A DNA stretch of 64,000 bases from VAZQ01 sp963835165 (GTDB lineage: Bacteria > Pseudomonadota > Alphaproteobacteria > Rhizobiales > Xanthobacteraceae): assembly GCA_963835165.1 (NCBI GenBank), contig CAWIGD010000048.1:124001-188000 (forward strand), in the 5' to 3' direction. How positions within the stretch are numbered: the stretch's first letter is position 1; each line of letters opens with the position of its first letter. Below, in pieces: positions 18,085 through 26,709 of the stretch. A program made the translations under genes and the position numbers. The notes beneath the pieces are model-generated. The model worked only from the letters and a program-made list of their open reading frames with translations, was not told the origin of the DNA and ran no database searches.

Positions 18085-18675
18085 CTATTTTTTGCGGAAG
18101 CGGTCGAGCCGCACGACCTCACCGCCCCCGGAGGGCTTGTCGGTGTCGTCGGCCGACGCCTTGGCGGGGTCGGGATTGGCAGGCGCAGGCACCGCATTGG
18201 CAGGCGCGGGCACCGCCGCCATGCTCGGCGTCACGCCCTTGTGCTCCGCCGGGGGGCGCGCGGCGCCACGGTCCTTGCGCGCGGGAGCATTGGCGTCCTC
18301 GCCCGCAGCCGCAGCGTCCCCGATCTCCTCGAACTGCAGACCGAACTGCACCGACGGATCGAAGAAGCCCTTCACCGCGGCAAAGGGCACGTTCAGCCGT
18401 TCGGGAATGCCGCCGAAGGACATGCCGACTTCGAAACCTTCCTCGGTCACCACCAGGTCCCAGAACTGGTGCTGCAGGACGACGGTGATTTCCTCGGGAT
18501 ACTGCGCGAGCATGCGCGGCGACAGGCGCACGCCGTCGGCGCGGGTGTCGAAGGAAATATAGAAATGATGCTCTCCGGGCAGGCCGTTCTTGGCGACGTC
18601 GACGAGCACCTTCTGAACGACCCCGCGCAGGGCTTCCTGGGCCAGGATATCGTAGCGGATATGATCGACGGCCAT
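18085..18675 (-). CDS. sspB: SspB-family ClpXP adaptor (alpha-type)
   Basis: A 196-residue protein from the start at 18675. The first 150 residues match the alphaproteobacterial stringent-starvation protein B group (SspB-alpha): IRYDILAQEALRGVVQKVL, GEHHFYISFDT, YPEEITVVLQHQFWDLVV and FEVGMSFGGIPERLNVPFAAVKGFFDPSV. SspB delivers ssrA-tagged proteins to ClpXP. The C-terminal tail is low-complexity (Ala/Pro) and ends GEVVRLDRFRKK, a conserved tail likely to be the ClpX-docking peptide. It reads toward fumC with a 71-base gap. Confidence 0.88.
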   Translation of the reverse strand: MAVDHIRYDILAQEALRGVVQKVLVDVAKNGLPGEHHFYISFDTRADGVRLSPRMLAQYPEEITVVLQHQFWDLVVTEEGFEVGMSFGGIPERLNVPFAAVKGFFDPSVQFGLQFEEIGDAAAAGEDANAPARKDRGAARPPAEHKGVTPSMAAVPAPANAVPAPANPDPAKASADDTDKPSGGGEVVRLDRFRKK

Positions 18676-18786
18676 GGGTGATCCGTTTGCCTCGAGAGGG
18701 CGCAAGTTCCGGGGTGGTCTACCGGTCCACTCCGCAAGCACGCCTGGACTCACCGGACGAATGCCAGCAGGCGCAACCGTAAGCCC

Positions 18787-18839
18787 GATTCCGAAGTTCG
18801 CAAACCCTCGCGGCGCCCTGAGATGCGAACTTCGGAATC
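18787..18839. repeat. Dispersed palindrome, 15-bp-arm family
   Basis: Perfect arms GATTCCGAAGTTCGC (18787-18801) and GCGAACTTCGGAATC (18825-18839) flank a 23-base GC-rich middle. It lies upstream of sspB, at the edge of the gene-free stretch. Confidence 0.75.
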
Positions 18840-18953
18840 AAAGCGACGCCGGCAACTTGCGATTCTCGTGCGGCTGGATTGGAAGTTCCCAAGCAAGCTT
18901 GCGGCCACAATGGCAGGAACGTCAAACCACCGCACAGCTGCAATCTCACTCAC

Positions 18954-18959
18954 TATAAT
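18954..18959 (+). promoter_or_regulatory. Consensus -10 box upstream of a candidate RNA gene
   Basis: A perfect TATAAT stands out in a GC-rich genome. No good -35 hexamer lies 16-18 bases upstream (CGCACA at 17). The predicted transcript start is near 18966, where foldable non-coding sequence begins. Confidence 0.45.
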
Positions 18960-18965
18960 ATGGAA

Positions 18966-19115
18966 AGTGGAGGCTTCTGTTGCCAGGTGCCTCCGAACCC
19001 CGCCTGCCGGAGCTTAACCCGTCAGGACTTTAAGATCGGTATTCCAAACCGCGTTACGCGGCCTGGGCAACCGGAGCATAGTTGTCGTTTGCAACTATGG
19101 ATAGGCCCGATAACG
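18966..19115 (+). ncRNA. Candidate structured small RNA (6S-like shape possible)
   Basis: Directly after the TATAAT box is about 150 bases with no gene-like coding but clear pairing. GTTGCCAGG (18979-18987) matches CCTGGGCAAC (19062-19071) and would close a stem over an irregular interior. The interior contains CCGCGTTACGCGG. A separate perfect hairpin, CATAGTTG / CAACTATG, follows at about 19077-19098. A long, interrupted, closed stem is reminiscent of 6S RNA, but I cannot match it to a family by eye. A small ORF runs through it, but its composition does not look like a protein. Confidence 0.4.
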
Positions 19116-19570
19116 GTGGAACCATGCCGAGCAAAAGCACGCCCTTTACGCCCTCGTCGATCCTGTTTCGCCCCCGTATCAGGGATCAGTAATCAGCGGC
19201 CAGCCATCAGAAGCACTCGTACAATCACCAGCTTCTGACCACTGACCCCCTGATGGTGGAGGCGCCGGGTACTGCCCCCGGGTCCGATAGGTTTATTACG
19301 ACGGCCATTTATCGCCATATCCGGCTTGCGCCGGCACCGTGAATATAAGCGTGGAAGGTTGACGAAAAAAGAGGCTTGGCCGGGCCCCCACACAAACCTC
19401 CAGCCGGCCCCCCGCGCAGCCCACGCGTCCGCCGGGCCGTCGGCGCATCCGGCGTGCCCGGCCAAAGACCTGTGGTCCAGGAGCGCCGTCCCAGCGGGCG
19501 GCCCGAGGCAATAGCCACCATGCCGGAATATCATTTGGTTCCGGCCAGGCCGCCGGCTTAAGACTTTGCC
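19116..19570. other. Intergenic region without recognisable gene
   Basis: About 455 bases upstream of the chromate transporter genes. Short complementary patches are present (CAGAAGC with GCTTCTG near 19207-19237), and the sequence 19380-19560 is GC-rich and featureless. I see no gene, tRNA or clear promoter. Confidence 0.4.
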
Positions 19571-20155
19571 ATGTCCGAGACGGTCTCCACGGCTTCGGCC
19601 CCACCTCCGCCGGTTTCCTCCCCACCGCCCACGCTGCTCGAACTTGGTGTCGCCTTCGCCCTCATCGCGCTGTGCGGGTTCGGCGGTGTCCTGGCGTGGT
19701 CGCGGCGCATGCTGGTCGAGGAGCGCGGGTGGATGACCCCCGAGGAGTTCAACGACGCCTACGCGTTGTGCCAGTTCCTGCCCGGCCCCAACGTGGTGAA
19801 CCTTTCAGTCGTATTCGGCCGGCGCATCCGCGGCGCGGTCGGGTCGGCCGTGGCGCTGCTGGGATTGATGGGGCCTCCATTCCTGATCGTGTCGTTCATC
19901 GGCCTGCTCTATGCGCAGTTTGGCGAGATCGCGGCGTTGCAGCGCATGCTGATGGGGGTGGCGGCGGCGGCGGTCGGATTGGTGATGGGAACCTGCGCAA
20001 AAATGGCGCTCCCGCTGTTCAAGGATCCACTCGGGCTCGCCCCGCTGCTGGCGCTGGCGACCCTGGTTTCGGTCGGCGTCCTGCGCTGGCCGCTGTACTG
20101 GGCGCTGGCCGGGCTCATTCCGCTGAGCATCGCGATCGCCTGGGTGCGGCGATGA
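19571..20155 (+). CDS. Chromate transporter, first half (short CHR family)
   Basis: One of two adjacent half-size ChrA-type membrane proteins. It has 194 residues: a Pro-rich cytoplasmic start, then five or six hydrophobic segments. The family motif appears as ALCGFGGVLAWSRRMLVEERGWMTPEEFNDAYALCQFLPGPNVVNLSVVFG (about residues 35-85). Short-chain CHR proteins work as pairs of antiparallel halves and export chromate. The stop codon overlaps the start of the second half in ATGA, which fits equal synthesis of both. Some CHR proteins carry other anions, so the substrate is inferred. Confidence 0.85.
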   Translation: MSETVSTASAPPPPVSSPPPTLLELGVAFALIALCGFGGVLAWSRRMLVEERGWMTPEEFNDAYALCQFLPGPNVVNLSVVFGRRIRGAVGSAVALLGLMGPPFLIVSFIGLLYAQFGEIAALQRMLMGVAAAAVGLVMGTCAKMALPLFKDPLGLAPLLALATLVSVGVLRWPLYWALAGLIPLSIAIAWVRR

Positions 20156-20685
20156 AGGACGACGCCGGCACGCTGCTGACGCTTGCCGGCTATTTTGCCG
20201 TCATGTCGCTGTTTGCGATCGGCGGCGCCAATTCCGCCGTCCCGGAAATGCAGCGCGTGGCGGTCGAGGTCGAACGCTGGATGACGGCGCGGCAGTTCAG
20301 CGAGATATTCGCGATCGCCCAAGTGACGCCGGGGCCGAACGTCATCATCGTCACCCTCATCGGCTACCACGTGGCGGGCTTGCTCGGCGCCCTGGTCGCA
20401 ACGTTGGCGATGTGCGGGCCCACGTCCCTGTTCGCGTTTTATGTCGGGCGCGTCTGGGAGCGCTTCAAGGACGCGCCGTGGCGCGGTGCGATCCAGGCCG
20501 GCTTGCTTCCGATTTCGATCGGGCTCATCGCGGCGAGCGCCATCGTGGTGGCATCGGCGACGGCGCACAATTTTGTGGCAGTGGCTACGACACTGGCGAC
20601 GGCGGTCGTGACCTACACGACGCGGTTGAACCCCCTGTGGATTTTTGCCGCGGCCGCGCTGCTCGGACTCGGCGGGCTAATCTGA
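20152..20685 (+). CDS. Chromate transporter, second half (short CHR family)
   Basis: The partner of the preceding half, 177 residues, with about five membrane segments. The second CHR motif is clear: LFAIGGANSAVPEMQRVAVEVERWMTARQFSEIFAIAQVTPGPNV (about residues 20-65). It starts inside the stop codon of the first half (ATGA), so the pair is translationally coupled and would form a heterodimeric membrane carrier. No regulatory chrB-like gene lies nearby. Confidence 0.85.
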   Translation: MKDDAGTLLTLAGYFAVMSLFAIGGANSAVPEMQRVAVEVERWMTARQFSEIFAIAQVTPGPNVIIVTLIGYHVAGLLGALVATLAMCGPTSLFAFYVGRVWERFKDAPWRGAIQAGLLPISIGLIAASAIVVASATAHNFVAVATTLATAVVTYTTRLNPLWIFAAAALLGLGGLI

Positions 20686-20793
20686 ACTTAAATTAGGCGC
20701 AGTTGCTTCCCGTCGGCCACAGGAATGTGCTACGAACTGGCGTAGCGCGGGATGGGAGGTTCCGTGCGACAGTGCGGGGCCGACGGAGGGAGC

Positions 20794-21285
20794 ATGTCAG
20801 AAAGCGTCAGTCCGTCCCCGAAGGGACGGGGCTTTATTTTTTCAATCCGCAGTCCACGTGATTTCTGGGGTGGTTTGGTTCTGATCGCGGTGGGGATCCT
20901 CGCCATCTGGGCCTCGCGCGATCTTCCAGGTCAGCGCGGATTTGCATTCGGTCCAGGCACTGCACCGCGGCTTTTCAGCGGTCTCCTCGTTATACTTGGT
21001 GCGCTCGTCGCGCTGGTCGGCCTTATCACCGACGGTCCCCGCATCGAGAAATACAAAGTCCGCGGGCCGGTTCTGGTCATTGCGTCGATTCTTGGATTCG
21101 CGGCGATGATCCGGCCTGTGGGGTTGGTGATCGCGAGCTACGTGACGTTCATGGTCGCGATTTTGGGGTCCAGGGAGATGCGGGTGTTGGAGAGTTTCAT
21201 CGCGGCCGCCGTCATGACGGCCTTTTGCGTCTTCCTGTTTACCTATCTGCTCAATCTGCCCTTCCAACTCTGGCCGCGATTCTGA
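20794..21285 (+). CDS. tctB: Tripartite tricarboxylate transporter, small membrane subunit TctB
   Basis: A 163-residue protein with four predicted membrane segments, the usual size of the small TctB subunit. The family start is recognisable as IRSPRDFWGGLVLIAVGILAIWAS, and a conserved loop GFAFGPGTAPRLFS precedes the second helix. The start at 20794 follows GGAGGG. The first residues, MSESVSPSPKGRGFIF, come from a palindrome (20812-20829) followed by a T run, so the original start may lie further down. It heads a TctB-TctA-TctC cluster for uptake of a carboxylate across the inner membrane. Confidence 0.8.
   Translation: MSESVSPSPKGRGFIFSIRSPRDFWGGLVLIAVGILAIWASRDLPGQRGFAFGPGTAPRLFSGLLVILGALVALVGLITDGPRIEKYKVRGPVLVIASILGFAAMIRPVGLVIASYVTFMVAILGSREMRVLESFIAAAVMTAFCVFLFTYLLNLPFQLWPRF
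20812..20838 (+). terminator. Terminator-like hairpin inside the start of tctB
   Basis: CCGTCCCC GAA GGGACGGGG (20812-20831) forms a stable hairpin followed by CTTTATTTTTT. By shape it is an intrinsic terminator, yet it lies 18 bases into the annotated tctB frame. It may be a small palindromic insertion (translated SPSPKGRG), or a control element if tctB starts downstream. Confidence 0.4.
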
Positions 21286-21302
21286 CGCGGGGGGTGTAAA
21301 TC

Positions 21303-22808
21303 ATGTCTGACCTTCTCGCGAACCTGGCGTTGGGCTTTGGGGTCGCGGCCCAGCCCTACAACATCCTGTTCTGTCTTCTCGGCGCACTGGTCGGCACCCT
21401 CGTGGGCGTGCTGCCGGGCATCGGCACGGTCGCGACCATCGCGATGCTGCTGCCGATCACCTTCGGGCTGCCCCCGGTGGGCGCCCTGATCATGCTCGCC
21501 GGCATCTACTACGGCGCGCAGTACGGCGGCTCGACCACCTCGATCCTGGTCAACATTCCGGGCGAGGCCACCTCCGTGGTCACCGCTCTCGACGGTCACC
21601 AGATGGCGCGGCAGGGACGCGCGGGCGCCGCGCTTTCGATCGCCGCGATCGGCTCGTTCTTTGCCGGTTGCGTGGCGACGGTGCTGGTGGCGGCACTCGG
21701 TGCGCCGCTGACCGGCCTCGCGCTGCTGTTCGGGCCGGCCGAATACTTCTCGCTCATGGTTCTCGGCCTGATCTTCGCGGTCGTGCTGGCGAAGGGCTCG
21801 GTGCTCAAGGCGGTCGCCGTGATCGTGCTCGGCCTGCTCCTCTCGATGGTCGGCTCCGATCTCGAAACCGGCGCCGGTCGCATGACCTTCGATCTCGCGG
21901 AACTCGCCGACGGCATCGGGTTCGCCAACATCGCCATGGGCGTGTTCGGGTTCGCGGAGATCGTCCGCAATCTCGAACTGCCGGAGGAGAGTCGCGACGT
22001 CCTGCACGCCAAGGTCAGCGGACTGATGCCGACCCGAAAGGATCTGATCGACTCGTCCGGCGCCATCGCCCGCGGCACCATCGTCGGCTCGCTCCTCGGT
22101 ATTCTGCCGGGTGGCGGCGCGGTGATCGCGTCGTTCGCCGCCTACACCTTCGAGAAGAAAATGTCGAAGACGCCGCAGCGCTTCGGCAACGGCGCCATCG
22201 AGGGCGTCGCGGCGCCCGAGAGCGCCAACAACGCGGCCGCGCAGACCTCGTTCATCCCGCTGCTCACGCTGGGCATCCCGCCCAACGCGGTGATGGCGCT
22301 GATGGTCGGCGCCATGACCATCCACGGCATCGTGCCGGGCCCGCAGGTCATGACCAAGCAGCCGGAGCTGTTCTGGGGCATGATCGCGTCGATGTGGCTC
22401 GGCAATCTGATGCTGGTCGTCATCAATCTGCCGCTGGTCGGCGTGTGGGTCACTCTCCTGCGCGTTCCCTACCGGCTGCTCTATCCCTCGATCATCGTGT
22501 TCTGCTGCATCGGCGTCTATTCGATCAACAACTCTCCGTTCGACGTCACCATTGCAGCGATATTCGGTGTGATCGGGTATTGGCTGCTCAAGCACGACTT
22601 CGAGCCGGCGCCCATGCTGCTCGGCTTCGTGCTGGGGCCGCTGATGGAGGAAAATCTCCGCCGCGCCATGCTGATCGCGCGCGGCGATTGGACGGTGTTT
22701 TTCACCCGCCCGATCTCGGGGGTCCTGCTCGGCATCGCCATCTTCCTGCTGATCGTCGCCGCGATGCCCAAGATCCGCAAGCGCCGCGACGAAGTCTTCG
22801 TCGAGTAG
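21303..22808 (+). CDS. tctA: Tripartite tricarboxylate transporter, large membrane subunit TctA
   Basis: A 501-residue membrane protein with about 11-12 hydrophobic segments, the normal TctA size. Family motifs are GALVGTLVGVLPGIGTVATIAMLLP near residue 27, YYGAQYGGSTTSILVNIPGEATSVVTALDGHQMARQGRAG near 73, and the second PGGGAVIASFAAYTFEKK with PESANNAAAQTSFIPLLTLGIPPNAVMALM. It forms the channel part, driven by an ion gradient and fed by a periplasmic TctC protein. It starts 17 bases after tctB ends. Confidence 0.93.
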   Translation: MSDLLANLALGFGVAAQPYNILFCLLGALVGTLVGVLPGIGTVATIAMLLPITFGLPPVGALIMLAGIYYGAQYGGSTTSILVNIPGEATSVVTALDGHQMARQGRAGAALSIAAIGSFFAGCVATVLVAALGAPLTGLALLFGPAEYFSLMVLGLIFAVVLAKGSVLKAVAVIVLGLLLSMVGSDLETGAGRMTFDLAELADGIGFANIAMGVFGFAEIVRNLELPEESRDVLHAKVSGLMPTRKDLIDSSGAIARGTIVGSLLGILPGGGAVIASFAAYTFEKKMSKTPQRFGNGAIEGVAAPESANNAAAQTSFIPLLTLGIPPNAVMALMVGAMTIHGIVPGPQVMTKQPELFWGMIASMWLGNLMLVVINLPLVGVWVTLLRVPYRLLYPSIIVFCCIGVYSINNSPFDVTIAAIFGVIGYWLLKHDFEPAPMLLGFVLGPLMEENLRRAMLIARGDWTVFFTRPISGVLLGIAIFLLIVAAMPKIRKRRDEVFVE

Positions 22809-22984
22809 GACGCGCCGGAACCATTGCGGCTGCGACAAGTTACCACCGCGCGGCGGCCGCAACGGCCGCCGTGCGGTGCTAGCATGCGCTCATATCGCCC
22901 TTAGTATGATGGCGTTGGCGCCAGATAGGCATACATAAAAGAACAAGAAGCATGCCGAAGCATGCGGAGCGAGAGGAAACGACC

Positions 22985-23968
22985 ATGGTTAGCATCCTGT
23001 CTCGTGTGCTAGTTGCCGCCCTCGCGATCGGCTTTGCCGCTTTGCCGGCTGCGGCACAGACCGACTATCCGCGTCGCCCGGTCACCTTGATCGTGCCATT
23101 CGCGGCTGGCGGGCCGACCGACGTCATCGCCCGCATCGCGGCCGACCACATGACGCGCACGCTCGGGCAGCCGATCATCATCGAGAACATCGTCGGAGCC
23201 GGCGGCACCACCGCCTCGACCCGTGCCGCGCGGGCGGCTCCGGACGGCTATACGATCGAGATGGGGCACATGGGGACCCATGCCGCTTCGGTCGCGCTCT
23301 ACCCCAACCTGGCCTACAAGCCGGATGTGGACTTCGCGCCGATCGGCCTGGTGGCCGGAACGCCGGTCCTGATCCTGGCGAAGAAGGACTTTCCCCCGAA
23401 GGACCTCAAGGAGTTCGTCGCTCACGTGAAGGCGAACGTCGACAAGCTGAACATGGCGCATGCCGGCGTCGGCTCGGTGTCGTTCACCACCTGCCTGCTG
23501 CTCAATTCGATCCTCAACATCAAGCCGACCTCGATCCCGTTCAATGGAACCGGGCCCGCGCTGACGGCGCTGATTTCCGGCCAGGTCGATTTCATGTGCG
23601 ACCAGATCGTCAACGTGGTCCAGCAGGTGCAGGCGGGGCAGATCAAGGCCTATGCGATCGGCACGGCCGAGCGCAATCCGGCCCTGCCCAACGTTCCGAC
23701 CAGCAAGGAAGCGGGCCTGCCGGAATTCCAGGCACAGGCCTGGAATGCGCTGTTCGCCCCGAAGGGCACGCCGCAGCCCATTCTCGACAAGCTGACCGAC
23801 GCGCTCGACAAGGCGCTCGACGACGAGCAGACCCGCAAGCGCCTGCTCGAGCTCGGGAGCGTGCTGCCGGATAAGACGGGCCGTGGTCAGCAGGCGCTCG
23901 CCGCCTTGGTGAAGAGCGAGATCGATCGCTGGACGCCCGTGATCAAGGCCGCCGGGCCGCTGAACTGA
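22985..23968 (+). CDS. tctC: Tripartite tricarboxylate transporter substrate-binding protein (TctC / Bug family)
   Basis: A 327-residue secreted binding protein from the start at 22985, preceded by GAGAGGAAA. The signal peptide VLVAALAIGFAALPAAAQ is followed by the Bug signature DYPRRPVTLIVPFAAGGPTDVIARI, then GQPIIIENIVGAGG. The C-terminal part has VPTSKEAGLPEFQAQAWNALFAPKGTPQPILDKL. It completes the TctB-A-C set, and the Asp-containing loop after PFAAGG is where these proteins usually hold a carboxylate. The ligand is unknown. Confidence 0.9.
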   Translation: MVSILSRVLVAALAIGFAALPAAAQTDYPRRPVTLIVPFAAGGPTDVIARIAADHMTRTLGQPIIIENIVGAGGTTASTRAARAAPDGYTIEMGHMGTHAASVALYPNLAYKPDVDFAPIGLVAGTPVLILAKKDFPPKDLKEFVAHVKANVDKLNMAHAGVGSVSFTTCLLLNSILNIKPTSIPFNGTGPALTALISGQVDFMCDQIVNVVQQVQAGQIKAYAIGTAERNPALPNVPTSKEAGLPEFQAQAWNALFAPKGTPQPILDKLTDALDKALDDEQTRKRLLELGSVLPDKTGRGQQALAALVKSEIDRWTPVIKAAGPLN

Positions 23969-24067
23969 GCCTTGCGTTTAAGTCTGGTTCTGCACATTTG
24001 CCGACAGCCGGGACGGCGGTAAACTCCGCCTCCCGAGTCGGCTTTCGCCGCATGAGGGATCGAGCCC

Positions 24068-24862
24068 ATGCGCCAGTACCATGACCTGTTGGAACGGATC
24101 CTTGCCGACGGTGCGGAGAAGCACGACCGCACCGGCACCGGCACGCTCTCGGTTTTCGGCCACCAGCTGCGCTTCGACCTCGCTGACGGCTTCCCGATCA
24201 CCACCACCAAGAAGCTGCATCTGAAATCGATCGTCCACGAGCTGCTCTGGTTTCTCGCCGGCGACACCAATGTCAGCTATCTCAACGAGCATGGCGTCAC
24301 CATCTGGGACGAGTGGGCCGACGAGACCGGCGAGCTCGGGCCGGTCTATGGCCGGCAATGGCGCTCCTGGCCGACGCCCGACGGCGGCAGCATCGATCAG
24401 ATCGCCAATGTCGTGTCCGCCATCCGCCGCAATCCGGATTCGCGCCGCCTGATCGTCACCGCCTGGAATCCCGCCGACGTCGACCGGATGGCGCTGCCGC
24501 CCTGTCATTGCCTGTTTCAGTTCTACGTCGCCAAGGGCCGGCTCTCCTGCCAGCTCTACCAGCGCTCGGCCGACGTCTTCCTCGGCGTGCCGTTCAACAT
24601 CGCCTCGTACGCGCTGCTGACCTTGATGGTGGCGCAGGTGACCGGGCTGAAAGCCGGCGAGTTCGTGCATACGCTCGGGGATGCGCATCTCTATCTCAAT
24701 CATCTGGAGCAGGCGCGGCTGCAGCTCGCGCGGCCGCCGCGGCCGCTGCCGAGGATGGTGCTCAATCCGGCCGCGACCGACCTGTTTGCCTTCCGCTACG
24801 AAGATTTCTCGCTCGAAGGCTACGACCCGCATCCGCATATCAAGGCCAAGGTGGCGGTGTGA
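24068..24862 (+). CDS. thyA: Thymidylate synthase
   Basis: Converts dUMP to dTMP using methylene-tetrahydrofolate. The 264-residue length equals that of the E. coli enzyme. Visible are RTGTGTLSVFGHQLRFDL near residue 21, HELLWFLAGDTN near 57 and the nucleophile cysteine in LPPCHCLFQFYV near 146. Also present are LYQRSADVFLGVPFNIASYALL and the C-terminal YDPHPHIKAKVAV. It overlaps the dihydrofolate reductase start by four bases (GTGTGA). Coupling makes sense because ThyA produces the dihydrofolate that FolA reduces. Confidence 0.97.
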   Translation: MRQYHDLLERILADGAEKHDRTGTGTLSVFGHQLRFDLADGFPITTTKKLHLKSIVHELLWFLAGDTNVSYLNEHGVTIWDEWADETGELGPVYGRQWRSWPTPDGGSIDQIANVVSAIRRNPDSRRLIVTAWNPADVDRMALPPCHCLFQFYVAKGRLSCQLYQRSADVFLGVPFNIASYALLTLMVAQVTGLKAGEFVHTLGDAHLYLNHLEQARLQLARPPRPLPRMVLNPAATDLFAFRYEDFSLEGYDPHPHIKAKVAV

Positions 24863-25449
24863 ATGCAAAGACCGGGAGGGCCGGTAGCCGACCCGCCGAC
24901 GGCTCGCAACGCATCGCGCTCGTCCTCGTCGTCGCCGTGGCCGAAAATGGCGTGATCGGGCAAGGCGGCCGCCTGCCGTGGCGACTGAAATCGGAACTGG
25001 CACATTTTCGCAAAGTGACGATGGGCAAGCCGATCGTGATGGGGCGCAAGACCTATCTCTCGATCGGCAGGCCGCTTCCCGGCCGCACCAATATCGTGGT
25101 CAGCCGTGACCGGACGTTTGCCGCGCCGGGCATTGTGGTGGCGCCCAGCCTGGAGACCGCGCTGACGGCCGCGCGCGGGGACGCGCTCCGGCGCGGCGCG
25201 GCTGAAATTGCCATCGTCGGAGGAGCCGGCATCTTTGCGGACACGATGGCAATGGCCGACCGGCTGCTGATCACGCGCGTGCACCTGCGTCCGGCAGGCG
25301 ACATCCGATTTCCTTCCGTCGATGGCGAGGTCTGGAGGGAAACCGAGCGGACCGAGCACCAGGCGGGCCCCGGTGATGAAGCAAGCTTCACGGTGATCGC
25401 CTACGAACGCGCTGCAGCGCAGACCGGATCGGCTGGTGGTAGCCGCTGA
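24859..25449 (+). CDS. folA: Dihydrofolate reductase
   Basis: Reduces dihydrofolate to tetrahydrofolate with NADPH. The most likely start is the GTG at 24859 within the thyA stop, giving 196 residues with a loose N terminus of about 20. The core begins IALVLVVAVAENGVIGQGGRLPWRLKSELAHFRKVTMGKPIVMGRKTYLSIG, containing the substrate loop, the conserved LPW and the MGRKTYLSIGRPLPGR cofactor motif. IVGGAGIFADTM is the second NADPH-binding Gly pair. It forms a coupled operon with thyA and ends 135 bases before hflK. Confidence 0.93.
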   Translation: MNAKTGRAGSRPADGSQRIALVLVVAVAENGVIGQGGRLPWRLKSELAHFRKVTMGKPIVMGRKTYLSIGRPLPGRTNIVVSRDRTFAAPGIVVAPSLETALTAARGDALRRGAAEIAIVGGAGIFADTMAMADRLLITRVHLRPAGDIRFPSVDGEVWRETERTEHQAGPGDEASFTVIAYERAAAQTGSAGGSR

Positions 25450-25497
25450 CCGGAATTCAAGCCCGTGCGCCGCCGCGCCGCACGCGCGCGAGCCGCG

Positions 25498-25526
25498 TTG
25501 TAACGCACTGACACCTCCCCTATAAC
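25498..25526 (+). promoter_or_regulatory. Predicted sigma-70-type promoter of hflK
   Basis: TTGTAA (25498-25503), a 17-base spacer and TATAAC (25521-25526) lie about 60 bases before the hflK start and after the folA stop. Spacing is ideal, so hflKC-degP can be transcribed independently of thyA-folA. Confidence 0.5.
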
Positions 25527-25584
25527 CCCCTCAAACTGAAGCAGGCGCGGCGGCCTCGGGGCCGCTGCAGCAAGGAGATACTGG

Positions 25585-26709
25585 ATGCCGTGGAGCAATC
25601 AGGGCGGCGGACCCTGGGGATCAGGCGGCGGCGGCAAGGGGCCCTGGGGCTCCGGCCAGCAGCCGTCCGGTCCCACACCGCCCGATCTCGAGGAATTTCT
25701 GCGCCGCAGCCAGGACCGGTTGCGCACGGTCCTGCCGGGCGGACTCGGCGGCAAGGGGGTGATGCTGATCGTGCTCGCCGCGGTCGCCATCTGGGGATTC
25801 TCCGGCTTCTTCCGTGTCGACCCCGACGAACTCGGCGTGGTGCTGCGCTTCGGCAAATATGTGCGCGAGGTGCAGCCCGGACTGAACTATCACCTGCCGT
25901 ATCCGATCGAGACGGTGCTCACGCCCAAGGCCCTGCGCGTCAACAAGATCGACATCGGCATGCGCATCGTGGAGGATCTCCGCCGCGGCACCACCACACG
26001 CGACGTGCCGGAAGAGAGCCTCATGCTCACCGGTGACGAGAACATCGTCGACGTCGATTTCTCCGTGCTGTGGAAGATCAAGCCGAACGGCGTGGGGGAT
26101 TATCTGTTCAACATCCAGCAGCCGGAAGGCACGGTGAAGGCCGTCGCCGAAAGCGCCATGCGCGAGGTGGTCGGGCGCTCCAACATTCAGCCGATCCTGA
26201 CCGGCGCGCGGCAGAACATCGAAACCGGCGTGCAGGATCTGATGCAATCCGTTCTCGACAAATACGGCGCCGGCATTCAGATCACGCAGGTGCAGCTCCA
26301 GAAGGTCGATCCGCCCTCGCAGGTGATCGACGCCTTCCGCGATGTGCAGGCTGCCCGCGCCGACCTCGAACGGGCGCAGAACGAGGCGCAAACCTACGCC
26401 AACAAGGTGGTCCCGGAAGCGCGCGGACGCGCCTCCCAGATCACCCAGAACGCCGAGGCCTATCGCGAGCAGACGGTGGCCGAGGCCAAGGGCGCGACGT
26501 CGCGCTTCCTGCAGGTCTACGACGAATACAAGAAGGCGCCGGACGTCACCCGCCAGCGCATGTATCTCGAAACCATGGAACGGCTGTTCGGAGGCACCGA
26601 CAAGATCATCATGGATTCCGGAGGGGGAGTCGTTCCGTATCTGCCGCTCGACCAGCTCTCGCGACGCCCGCAACCGCCGGCGCCACCGCAGCCGGGAGCC
26701 GCCCGATGA
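25585..26709 (+). CDS. hflK: FtsH protease activity modulator HflK
   Basis: An inner-membrane SPFH/band-7 protein that with HflC forms a periplasmic cage around the FtsH protease. The 374 residues begin with a Gly/Pro/Trp-rich cytoplasmic stretch (PWSNQGGGPWGSGGGG), then one membrane segment at about 52-70 (GVMLIVLAAVAIWGFSGFF). The SPFH core is EVQPGLNYHLPYPIETVLTPKALRVNKIDIG, with LMLTGDENIVDVDFSVLWKI. A helical region rich in Ala/Glu follows. The stop overlaps the hflC start (ATGA). Confidence 0.95.
   Translation: MPWSNQGGGPWGSGGGGKGPWGSGQQPSGPTPPDLEEFLRRSQDRLRTVLPGGLGGKGVMLIVLAAVAIWGFSGFFRVDPDELGVVLRFGKYVREVQPGLNYHLPYPIETVLTPKALRVNKIDIGMRIVEDLRRGTTTRDVPEESLMLTGDENIVDVDFSVLWKIKPNGVGDYLFNIQQPEGTVKAVAESAMREVVGRSNIQPILTGARQNIETGVQDLMQSVLDKYGAGIQITQVQLQKVDPPSQVIDAFRDVQAARADLERAQNEAQTYANKVVPEARGRASQITQNAEAYREQTVAEAKGATSRFLQVYDEYKKAPDVTRQRMYLETMERLFGGTDKIIMDSGGGVVPYLPLDQLSRRPQPPAPPQPGAAR

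Noticed and set aside
18879..19238. Possible small protein with many cysteines and prolines through the candidate RNA
   Set aside because: There is no ribosome-binding site and the composition is unlike a folded protein. The pairing pattern and the TATAAT box fit an RNA better.
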